Origin: UBA2160 sp964588665
GTDB lineage: Bacteria; Chloroflexota; Dehalococcoidia; Lucifugimonadales; UBA1123
Assembly (NCBI GenBank): GCA_964588665.1
Contig: CAZPQQ010000113.1
Location: 1-6,731 of the forward strand
Length of the DNA stretch: 6,731 nucleotides
Direction: 5' to 3'
Of the stretch, positions 1 to 5,996 are shown in pieces. The notes under the pieces are model-generated. The model was given only the letters and a program-made list of their open reading frames with translations. It was not told the origin of the DNA and searched no databases. Within the stretch, counting starts at the first letter, position 1. Each line of letters opens with the position of its first letter. The position numbers and the translations under genes are program-made.

Positions 1-533
1 CTTGCGCCGTTCAGTCGTGCGGTTTTACTCCGCCCCACTGGTACACTTTCACTCCACCCTTGACACTAACCCTGTCCCTCAATCCCAATCCAATCATCGT
101 AGTTCATTGTATACCCATTCGCTCGCAATCGGTCCAGGAGCTTCGGTTTCTCTGGCAGCGACAGATAGAGCCACGTTCGAGCCGATCCTGGCCACTTTCG
201 GATCTGCCCAAACACGTATTTGGCCGATTGAGAGCAGATGGGTTCAAGCAGAGAAGCTCCTCGACGACACAACATGACAATTTGCTGCATCAGTCGTCTG
301 CCTGTGTGTCCCAGCAGGATGACGCCGGTCTCCGTAAATACCCGTTTCAAACCCTATCATGTAACAATATTACTGGCATTCTATTACATCGCTAGGTGAC
401 AAACACGTGTCGCGAGCGTGGCCGATAGACACATCGAAGACTCGATGGCAACTGACGCCCGCACCCAACCTACGGCCCGGACGCGACTACTGCTTGGCGG
501 CAGTTTCCAGATCGTGCCTGTTACCACCCCCGT
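1..533. other. Left flank without a supported gene, downstream of the fused carboxylase
   Basis: Open frames of 63-111 codons exist on both strands (for example 60-395 plus and 66-350 minus). They overlap one another, have Ser-, Arg- and Gln-rich shadow-like composition and show no domain I know. The region is visibly less GC-rich than the genes, especially around 340-400. It holds small dyads: ATGTAA/TTACAT at 359-364 and 384-389, the 8-base palindrome ACACGTGT at 403-410, and CATCGA-AGAC-TCGATG at 432-447. No clear intrinsic terminator for the carboxylase gene is seen. Confidence 0.6.
432..447. other. Small hairpin downstream of the fused carboxylase gene
   Basis: CATCGA pairs with TCGATG across a 4-base loop, about 87 bases beyond the carboxylase stop on the minus strand. 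Without a T-run on that strand (TGTCT follows) it is only a weak terminator or mRNA-end candidate. Confidence 0.2.
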
Positions 534-3500
534 CTACCACGTGTCGATGTAGGGGTACTTCTTCGTCGTCCGCTCGGGGGTTGGGGGGAGGCTGTTAAGG
601 CCCATGACTAGCCAGGAGCGGGTGTCAGCGGGGTCGATGACGTCGTCGATGCCGTAGCCGGCGCTGGCGTTGATTGCTTTGGCGCTCTCGTAGGCCGCAT
701 CGACGCGGCGTTGGTATTCGGCGAGTCGCTCCTCTGGGTCTTCGATGGCGGCGAGCTCTTTTCGGTATCCGAGCTTGACCGATCCTTCGATCGCCATGCC
801 CGCGAATTCGGCTGTGGGCCAGGCCACGGTGAAGAATCCCATGAACGCGCTTGCGCCGCACATCGCCTGGACGCCCAGACCGTAGGCTTTTCGGACCACT
901 GTCAAGAACATCGGGGTCGTGATGTTGGCGCCGGCGTTGAACATCCGCACGCAGTGCCTGACGAGCGCGGTGGACTCGACGTCGGGGCCGACCATCATGC
1001 CGGGACAGTCCATGAGGCTGAAGATCGGGATGTCGAAGGCGTCGCAGAGCTGGACGAATCGCGCGCCCTTGTCGGCGCCGTCGGAGTCGATGGCGCCCGC
1101 GATGTGGTGCGGGTTGTTGGCGATCACGCCCATGGGCTTTCCTTCGACTCGGATGAAGGATGTGATGACGCCGATGCCGAACTTCTCTCGGATTTCGAGG
1201 ACCGAGTCCTTGTCCGCGATCGTGTTGATGATCTCGCGCATGTCGTAGAGACGCATCCTGTTCTCCGGGACGGCGTGGCGGAGGCTTCGCTGGTCGTTCG
1301 CCTCCCATTCTTCGACGGGTCCCTGGAAGTAGGAGAGGTACTTCTGCGCGGTCGTGACGGCCGCTTCTTCGTCTTTGACCAGGATGTCCACGACTCCGTT
1401 CGGGACCTGGAACGACATCGGCCCGAGCTCCTCTGGGGTGTAGACTCCGAGGCCGCCGCTCTCCACCATGGCGGGTCCGCCCATCGCGACGGTCGAACCT
1501 TCGGTTGCAATGATGACGTCACAGCAGGCGAGGAGGGCCGTGTTTCCGGCAAAGCATCGACCGTTGGTCACGCCGACCAACGGGATCCAACCGCTCAACT
1601 GGGAGAACTGCGTGAACGTGTGTGTGTCGAAGGCAACCCTCGGTCCGGTTCTGTCGTCCCCGGGACGGCCGCCTCCGCCTTCGGTGAAGAAGACGAGTGG
1701 AATCTTGAATCGCTCCGCCAACTCGAACATCCGGTCCTGTTTGTAGTGGTTGCGCCCTCCCTGCGTTCCGGCGAGCACGGTGTAGTCATAGTGGACGACC
1801 ATGGTGCGAGCGCGTTCGGGCGGGAACAGCTTTCCGTTGACCGAGCCAATGCCCGCAACGAGCCCGTCGGCGGGTGTGTTCTTTCTGAGCTCTTCGTCCG
1901 TGAAGCGCTGGTGCTGACGGGCGACGACCAGCGGTCCGTACTCCTTGAACGTTCCCTCGTCCACGAGCTGTGCGATGTTCTCGCGGGGCATTCGGAATCC
2001 GCGGCCGTACCTCTTGGCGACGGCTTCGGGCCTGTTCTCGTCGAACGTGTAAGCGTGCCGGTCGTACACGAGTTCGAGGTCCGGCCTGATGTAGTCGAGG
2101 TCAATTGCGTCTTCAGCTTCGAAGGCCGCTTCGCCCACGTCAGCTTCGTTCACGAAGATCAGCGGATGCCCCTCGACGATGATATCTCCGGGCGCCACGT
2201 TGAGTTTGTTGACGACGCCCGAGGTGTCGGCCTTGATTACGTGCTCCATCTTCATGGCTTCCATGATGAGGAACTCTTGCCCGACGCGTATCTCGTCGCC
2301 TTCATCGACCGTGATCTGGATGATCGTGCCCTGGATGGGCGCCGGGATGCCCACCGAACCGTCGGGTCCGACCAAGCTAGCCGCTTCGGGTTCTGCTGAC
2401 TCTTCCGCAGCCTGCGTGCTCTTGACCTGCTGGTCGTACTTGAACAGCGCCAACGGGTCGCCCGTGTCCACCTTCACCGGCGCAGTTCCCGTCAGCGGGC
2501 TCGCCTGATTGCCCAGACCGCTTCCGACCAGTGCGGCGCTTTCAACCCATTTCTTGGGAGCGGCCGCCGAATCGACTTGAGCCAGGGTCGCCATGTTTTC
2601 GTCGACCCATCGCGTGTGCACTGACCCGTCGAGGAAGTCCGGGTGATTGAGGACGTTGGTCAGGAACGGGATGTTGGTTGCAACGCCTTCTATTCGGAAC
2701 TCGGAAAGAGCCCGCAAGGATCGCCGCACGGCCGTCTCGAACTTCGGAGACGGGGAGTGGGTGATGACCTTGGCGAGCAACGAGTCGAACGAAGGGCTGG
2801 TCGTGTAGCCCGCATAGCCGAATCCATCTGTGCGTATGCCCGGTCCCGCTGGCGCCTCGTACGACCTGAGCGTGCCTCCCGCCGGCCTGACCGTGCCGTC
2901 TTGCAGCAGTGTTTCCATGTTGATTCTGGTCTGGATCGCATAGCCTCGTGGCGCGCTGACGTTGGGGCCGTCCAGGCCGAGTTCGGCGACGGAAGCGCCT
3001 TCCGCGAGCTGGATCTGCGCCTGCACGATGTCCACCCCGGTGACCGCTTCCGTGACGGTGTGCTCGACTTGCAAGCGTGCGTTGGTCTCGATGAAGTAGA
3101 AAGATTCGGCGTCCGAAGTCGCGTTGACGTTGACGAGGAACTCGAAGGTGCCGAGGTTCGAGTAGTTGACGCTCTTGGCCAGCCGAAGAGCGGCGTTGAC
3201 GATGTTGTCTCGGAGCGACTCGTCGAGATTTGGTGCAGGCGCAATCTCCAGGAACTTCTGGTATCTGCGCTGGACGCTGCACTCTCGCTCGCCGAGATGC
3301 ACCACGACGCCGTCGCTGTCGCCCAGGATCTGGACCTCGACGTGTCGGGCATTGAGGATGAGCTGTTCAACATACAACTCGCCGTTGCCGAAGGCGGTCT
3401 TGGCTTCGGATTGACATCGGGCATAGGCATCGTCGATCTCCGAAGCGTCCGTCACGGCCCGTGTGCCGCGCCCGCCGCCGCCCGCGACCGCTTTGATCAT

Positions 3501-3968
3501 CATTCCGGCGCTGTCGCCGAGCGAGGAGAAGAACTCATGGGCTTCTTCAAGCGATATCGATCTGTCGATGCCTCTGAGCACCGGGACGGCTGCGTTGGCC
3601 GCGGCTGCTCGAGCCTTGCCTTTGTCGCCGAATAGCTCGAGGTGTTCGATATTGGGACCGATGAACACGATGCCGTTGTCTGCGCACCTTCTGGCAAACG
3701 CCGCGTTCTCGGCGAGAAATCCGTATCCGGGATGGATGCCGTCGCAACCGCTCTCAACCGCGGCATTGATTATACCGGCGGTGTCCAGGTAGGCTGGCAC
3801 GCCGCGCCCTTCGAGGGCATATGCTTCGTCCGCAATCGTTTGGTGAAGCGACGACGAGTCGTCTTCCGAATACACGGCCACGGTTCGAATGTCGAGGTCG
3901 CTCGCGGCCCGCATGATACGAATCGCTATCTCACCGCGGTTTGCCACCAATATGCTTTGAAATCCCAT
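534..3968 (-). CDS. Single-chain biotin-dependent acyl-CoA carboxylase (biotin carboxylase–biotin carrier–carboxyltransferase fusion)
   Basis: A 1144-residue protein predicted to hold the whole acyl-CoA carboxylase cycle: ATP-driven carboxylation of biotin, then carboxyl transfer to an acyl-CoA. Residues about 4-460 are biotin carboxylase: GGGGRG loop at 163-168, and K116, K159, E201, H209, E276, K238, E294, R298, Q300, E302 and R348 match known ATP, bicarbonate and catalytic positions. Residues 541-606 are the biotin carrier, with EAMKM at 570-574 (K573 biotinylated). Residues about 625-1144 are a full two-lobed carboxyltransferase, with EGGGGR at 763-768, CPGMMVG at 988-994 and RKAYG at 1026-1030. 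The order resembles the mycobacterial LCC class, usually a little shorter. The biotin carboxylase looks pyruvate-carboxylase-like in places (QVEHTVTE, AIQTRIN). No signal peptide or membrane segment is visible, so it should be cytoplasmic. It lies 101 bp downstream of the carboxyltransferase gene on the same strand. The domain call is secure; the substrate is unknown. Confidence 0.95.
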   Translation of the reverse strand: MGFQSILVANRGEIAIRIMRAASDLDIRTVAVYSEDDSSSLHQTIADEAYALEGRGVPAYLDTAGIINAAVESGCDGIHPGYGFLAENAAFARRCADNGIVFIGPNIEHLELFGDKGKARAAAANAAVPVLRGIDRSISLEEAHEFFSSLGDSAGMMIKAVAGGGGRGTRAVTDASEIDDAYARCQSEAKTAFGNGELYVEQLILNARHVEVQILGDSDGVVVHLGERECSVQRRYQKFLEIAPAPNLDESLRDNIVNAALRLAKSVNYSNLGTFEFLVNVNATSDAESFYFIETNARLQVEHTVTEAVTGVDIVQAQIQLAEGASVAELGLDGPNVSAPRGYAIQTRINMETLLQDGTVRPAGGTLRSYEAPAGPGIRTDGFGYAGYTTSPSFDSLLAKVITHSPSPKFETAVRRSLRALSEFRIEGVATNIPFLTNVLNHPDFLDGSVHTRWVDENMATLAQVDSAAAPKKWVESAALVGSGLGNQASPLTGTAPVKVDTGDPLALFKYDQQVKSTQAAEESAEPEAASLVGPDGSVGIPAPIQGTIIQITVDEGDEIRVGQEFLIMEAMKMEHVIKADTSGVVNKLNVAPGDIIVEGHPLIFVNEADVGEAAFEAEDAIDLDYIRPDLELVYDRHAYTFDENRPEAVAKRYGRGFRMPRENIAQLVDEGTFKEYGPLVVARQHQRFTDEELRKNTPADGLVAGIGSVNGKLFPPERARTMVVHYDYTVLAGTQGGRNHYKQDRMFELAERFKIPLVFFTEGGGGRPGDDRTGPRVAFDTHTFTQFSQLSGWIPLVGVTNGRCFAGNTALLACCDVIIATEGSTVAMGGPAMVESGGLGVYTPEELGPMSFQVPNGVVDILVKDEEAAVTTAQKYLSYFQGPVEEWEANDQRSLRHAVPENRMRLYDMREIINTIADKDSVLEIREKFGIGVITSFIRVEGKPMGVIANNPHHIAGAIDSDGADKGARFVQLCDAFDIPIFSLMDCPGMMVGPDVESTALVRHCVRMFNAGANITTPMFLTVVRKAYGLGVQAMCGASAFMGFFTVAWPTAEFAGMAIEGSVKLGYRKELAAIEDPEERLAEYQRRVDAAYESAKAINASAGYGIDDVIDPADTRSWLVMGLNSLPPTPERTTKKYPYIDTW
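537..2096 (-). other. Carboxyltransferase domain of the fused carboxylase
   Basis: Residues about 625-1144 contain both crotonase-fold lobes of an AccD/PccB-type carboxyltransferase. The N-lobe (about 650-880) has the TVLAGTQGG and FFTEGGGGR stretches and a MGGPAMV loop. The C-lobe (about 900-1120) has MGVIANNP, the CPGMMVG turn, VVRKAYG, the AWPTAE element and a final DPADTR. At the position that is Asp in propionyl-CoA carboxylases (RKAYGGAYD) it carries Gln1034. The tail after 1125 is Pro- and Lys-rich and ends in Trp. Confidence 0.9.
2151..2348 (-). other. Biotin carrier (biotinyl) domain of the fused carboxylase
   Basis: Residues 541-606 form a biotinyl-lipoyl-type domain. The modified lysine is K573 (codon 2250-2252) within EAMKM, with hydrophobic beta-strand spacing on both sides and a closing GxPLIFV strand. 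The opening motif, usually PMPG, reads PIQG. It is joined to the biotin carboxylase by a linker of about 80 residues that is rich in Ala, Ser and Glu just before the domain (about 517-535). The linker contains no biotinyl-transferase (BT) domain that I recognise. A biotin ligase is required but is not in this window. Confidence 0.92.
2589..3959 (-). other. Biotin carboxylase domain of the fused carboxylase
   Basis: Residues about 4-460 of the fused carboxylase. It opens with the usual SILVANRGEIAIRI strand-loop and ends with the T.(W/F)(V/L)DE element near 452-457. An insertion of about six residues near 281-288 shifts numbering relative to the E. coli enzyme, so the catalytic Arg is R298 rather than 292. 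The usual RRHQK motif reads RRYQK here (Tyr at 236). The other ATP-grasp and bicarbonate-binding residues I could place are intact, so activity is expected. Confidence 0.9.
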
Positions 3969-3979
3969 CAACAACAGTG

Positions 3980-3985
3980 CCTTTC
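3980..3985 (-). promoter_or_regulatory. Ribosome binding site and start-codon cluster of the fused carboxylase
   Basis: GAAAGG lies upstream of three consecutive in-frame candidate starts, TTG (3974-3972), TTG (3971-3969) and ATG (3968-3966). The gaps from AGG are 5, 8 and 11 bases. I chose the ATG because it is the canonical codon and gives the usual short N-terminus before the ILVANRGE strand, although the TTG codons have better spacing. The choice changes the protein by at most two residues. Confidence 0.5.
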
Positions 3986-4001
3986 GTTCTCGTAATTCGT
4001 C

Positions 4002-4029
4002 GTTATGATTTGGCTGTTGACCGAGCCAA
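4002..4029 (-). promoter_or_regulatory. Possible weak internal promoter before the fused carboxylase gene
   Basis: Reading the minus strand, TTGGCT (4029-4024) and CATAAC (4007-4002) are 16 bases apart. Each matches four of six sigma-70 consensus bases. It would start a transcript roughly 30 bases before the gene. A weak match like this can arise by chance; co-transcription with the upstream carboxyltransferase gene is equally compatible. Confidence 0.2.
4010..4029. repeat. Inverted repeat TTGGCT-N8-AGCCAA in the gap between the two carboxylase genes
   Basis: A perfect 6-bp dyad with an 8-base centre lies in the 101-bp gap. A further TTGGCT copy lies at 4046-4051. It has no following T-run in either direction, so it is not a convincing intrinsic terminator. 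On the minus strand its first arm doubles as a possible -35 element, so it could be an operator or a leader hairpin. Function is inferred only. Confidence 0.35.
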
Positions 4030-4069
4030 CGTCTACCTTACCTGATTGGCTGATCGCGCGCCTGCCCGC

Positions 4070-5632
4070 TTAGGGCCAGTACGGGGTCGGGGGCGGGCCG
4101 ATCTGCGTGTCGAGCATGTCCTGCGCCATGTCCACGAATTCGCAGAGCATCGCCCGTGTGTCGCGCGGGTCGATGATGTCGAGCCCGTGAGCGCCTTCGC
4201 CGCCGGTCGCCTCCGCGGTTCGGAACGGCGAGGCCATGGCGTTGAGCATGGCCTCGATCTCCAGCCGCTTCGCCTCCGGGTCGTCTGAGGCGGCGATGTC
4301 TCGCCGATACGCGGCCGATACGCCGCCCTCGATGTGCATCGATCCCCACTTGCCGGACGGCCAGGCGTAGCGGTGGTACATGCCGGTGGGACGATAGTGC
4401 GTCTGCCCCGCGACACCGTAAGCCTGCTTCATGTAGAAGCTGAGCCAAGGGCTCTGGCTGCGGCACTGCGCGATGACCATCCTCGCCCCATCTCGAACGA
4501 TGCCCGCGTCTTGGGCTTGCTTGCCGACCATGAATCCGGGCTCGTCCACGAACGAGATGACGGGAAGATGGAACGTGTCGCACAGGCTCCAGAGGCGCAT
4601 CGCCTTCGAGCCCGCGGCGGCGTCGGTTGTCCCGCCCATGTGATTCGTGTTGTTGATCATCACGCCAATCGGGTATCCGTTGGCACGGGCCAGTCCAGTG
4701 ATGCGGGCCTTGCCGTAGTGAGGCGCGATCTCGAAGAACGAATCCCGGTCGAGGACGTGTTCCAGAATCTTATAGGGGTCGTACCGTTTCCTTGGGTCCT
4801 TCGGGATTGCCGACAGCAGCTCCTCGTCGCGGCGGTTCGGGTCGTCGTCGGTCTCGATCCTCTCCGGCTTTTTCCAGACGCTCGACGGCATGAAGCTCAG
4901 GAACCGCCGAATCATCTCGAAGGCTTCCTCTTCCGAATCGGCGAGGTTGTCTATCACGCCGCCCTTGATGACCTGGCTGCGATAGTCGCCGAGGTCCTCT
5001 TTCGTGATGTCGTACCCGAAGGCCGCCTTCACCACGGGCGGGCCACCGGCGAATACCTGGCTCGTGTCCTTGACCATGACGTTGAAGTGGCACAGGCACG
5101 CCTCAATGGCCGGGAGACCGGCTACCGAGCCCAAGACGGCGGAGACGACCGGCACTTGATCCAGCAGCTCGACAGCGAGAGTGGTCCCGGGACCGTCGGG
5201 CAGATACGTCCTGCCGAGCTGCTCGAACGTCCTCACGCTGCCGCCGACCGCGTCCAGCAGCCGGATCAACGGCAGTCTCCACTGAACGGCGTACTTCAAC
5301 GCGTTCGGCTTGGCGCCGTGCCCGCGCTCGCCAGCCCCGCCGCGCACCGTGAAGTCGCCGCCGTCGAGAAGGACGCGCATCCCGTTGATCTTCGACGTGC
5401 CGATCACCCTCGGGTAGGAGACGAAATCGACCAGCTCGTTGTTCTCGTACCTCGAACTCCCCGCGAGCGCCGACAGCTCGTTGAAGGTGCCCGGATCCGC
5501 GAACGCCTTGATCCGCTCCCTCACTGTGAGCTTGCCGTTGTCATGCTGTCGAGAGACGCCCGGCTCTCCGCCCATCTTCTCGGCCAACTCCAGCCGCCTG
5601 TTCAGCTCGTCGATCTCGTTCTGCCACACCAT
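4070..5632 (-). CDS. Stand-alone acyl-CoA carboxylase carboxyltransferase (beta) subunit, AccD/PccB-like
   Basis: A 520-residue carboxyltransferase, normal length for the PccB/AccD family. It should move a carboxyl group between carboxybiotin and an acyl-CoA. The N-lobe has the family opening (WQNEIDEL, then GKLTVRERI at 33-41), LLDAVGGSV at 125-133, and the VMVKDTSQVFAGGPPVV loop at 185-201 followed by KEDLGD. The C-lobe has GVMINNTN at 323-330, FVDEPGFMVG at 361-370, KQAYG at 402-406, YAWPSGKWG at 422-430 and the closing DPRDTR. There is no biotin carboxylase or biotinyl lysine, so it needs a partner; the fused carboxylase 101 bp downstream is the obvious candidate. The usual selectivity Asp is replaced by Gln410. 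The ATG start is supported by AGGAG 9 bases upstream and by the conserved N-terminus. It is probably cytoplasmic. Family is secure; a decarboxylase or transcarboxylase role cannot be excluded. Confidence 0.93.
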   Translation of the reverse strand: MVWQNEIDELNRRLELAEKMGGEPGVSRQHDNGKLTVRERIKAFADPGTFNELSALAGSSRYENNELVDFVSYPRVIGTSKINGMRVLLDGGDFTVRGGAGERGHGAKPNALKYAVQWRLPLIRLLDAVGGSVRTFEQLGRTYLPDGPGTTLAVELLDQVPVVSAVLGSVAGLPAIEACLCHFNVMVKDTSQVFAGGPPVVKAAFGYDITKEDLGDYRSQVIKGGVIDNLADSEEEAFEMIRRFLSFMPSSVWKKPERIETDDDPNRRDEELLSAIPKDPRKRYDPYKILEHVLDRDSFFEIAPHYGKARITGLARANGYPIGVMINNTNHMGGTTDAAAGSKAMRLWSLCDTFHLPVISFVDEPGFMVGKQAQDAGIVRDGARMVIAQCRSQSPWLSFYMKQAYGVAGQTHYRPTGMYHRYAWPSGKWGSMHIEGGVSAAYRRDIAASDDPEAKRLEIEAMLNAMASPFRTAEATGGEGAHGLDIIDPRDTRAMLCEFVDMAQDMLDTQIGPPPTPYWP

Positions 5633-5641
5633 GCAGGCACG

Positions 5642-5646
5642 CTCCT
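5642..5646 (-). promoter_or_regulatory. Ribosome binding site of the stand-alone carboxyltransferase
   Basis: AGGAG on the minus strand lies 9 bases before the ATG at 5632-5630. It supports that start, which also matches the family's usual N-terminus. Confidence 0.75.
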
Positions 5647-5659
5647 ATTACGTTGATTT

Positions 5660-5681
5660 CCGGGACCCAGCGGCCGTCCGG
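5660..5681 (-). other. Possible leader hairpin upstream of the stand-alone carboxyltransferase
   Basis: On the minus strand CCGGAC pairs with GTCCCGG across a 9-base loop, with one bulged C. It lies about 13 bases before the ribosome binding site. It would sit inside the transcript leader if the upstream promoter candidate is real. It has no T-run, so a terminator or attenuator role is not supported by sequence alone. Confidence 0.3.
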
Positions 5682-5710
5682 CTATGAAGTCCTTCCAATG
5701 AGACTTGGCA

Positions 5711-5739
5711 ACTCTAGCGCTTTTGGCGATGTTGGACAA
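5711..5739 (-). promoter_or_regulatory. Candidate promoter for the carboxylase gene pair
   Basis: On the minus strand TTGTCC (5739-5734) and TAGAGT (5716-5711) are separated by 17 bases. Each matches four of six sigma-70 consensus positions, including the conserved first two and last bases of the -10 hexamer. It would give a leader of roughly 70 bases. This is the best minus-strand match I found in the divergent region, but it is a consensus match only. Confidence 0.3.
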
Positions 5740-5743
5740 CCTG

Positions 5744-5756
5744 AGGGCGACGCCCT
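5744..5756. repeat. Near-perfect short palindrome in the divergent intergenic region
   Basis: AGGGCG-A-CGCCCT, six bases on each side of a single central base. It lies just upstream of the candidate minus-strand -35 element, a position suited to a regulator binding site. It could also form a tight hairpin of five pairs. No known operator is recognised. Confidence 0.35.
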
Positions 5757-5922
5757 GCCCGAAATCGAATCGCGCTGCGAAGCCGCATCAGCCCCAAATC
5801 CCCTGATCCATTCGTCGGCACTCATGGGTGCGCGCGAGTGCGCCTGGTCGCTCAAGAATCTATTAACCTCAACCTCGGCGCGACTGGCGGCGAGTCGTTG
5901 GACAGCTTACGTCAGGAAAACA

Positions 5923-5951
5923 TTGTGTCAGTGGCGTCAGCGGCATAAGAT
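5923..5951 (+). promoter_or_regulatory. Candidate promoter for the SDR-family gene
   Basis: TTGTGT (5923-5928) and TAAGAT (5946-5951) are 17 bases apart and 48 bases before the start codon. The -10 matches four of six consensus bases and the -35 only three. Two of the nearby GTCAG repeats fall within the spacer or at its edge. Confidence 0.22.
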
Positions 5952-5989
5952 TGGCGAACGCGAGTCACTTGAAGTTGAGAGGCAGATAC

Positions 5990-5996
5990 GGAGGGG
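5990..5996 (+). promoter_or_regulatory. Ribosome binding site of the SDR-family gene
   Basis: GGAGGGG contains a strong GGAGG core placed 5 bases before the ATG at 6000-6002. It fixes the start, which is also right for the fold because the nucleotide-binding beta strand begins seven residues later. Confidence 0.8.

Noticed and set aside
240..262. GGTTCAAGC resembling a tRNA T-loop
   Set aside because: The flanking bases do not form a T-stem, and no acceptor, D- or anticodon arm can be folded around it.
365..373. CAATATTAC inside the loop of an ATGTAA/TTACAT dyad, resembling the NANTATTAC nick site of Rep-encoding circular single-stranded DNA viruses
   Set aside because: Seven fixed bases are expected about once by chance in a window this size. 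The stem is short, the loop too long, and no Rep gene is present.
489..504. ACTGC-N6-GCAGT hairpin just past the fused carboxylase stop as an intrinsic terminator
   Set aside because: Only five pairs, and the T-rich side lies on the wrong strand for the minus-strand transcript.
711..2399. A 562-codon plus-strand open frame opposite the fused carboxylase
   Set aside because: It is in exact codon register with the real minus-strand gene, so it is open simply because that gene rarely uses TTA, CTA and TCA. Its Asp/His/Arg/Val-rich sequence matches no protein family.
2643..3635. A 330-codon plus-strand open frame opposite the biotin carboxylase region
   Set aside because: Also in register with the real gene and without recognisable domains.
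4334..5656. A 440-codon plus-strand open frame opposite the stand-alone carboxyltransferase
   Set aside because: Same codon-register explanation; composition is shadow-like and the opposite strand is an unmistakable carboxyltransferase.
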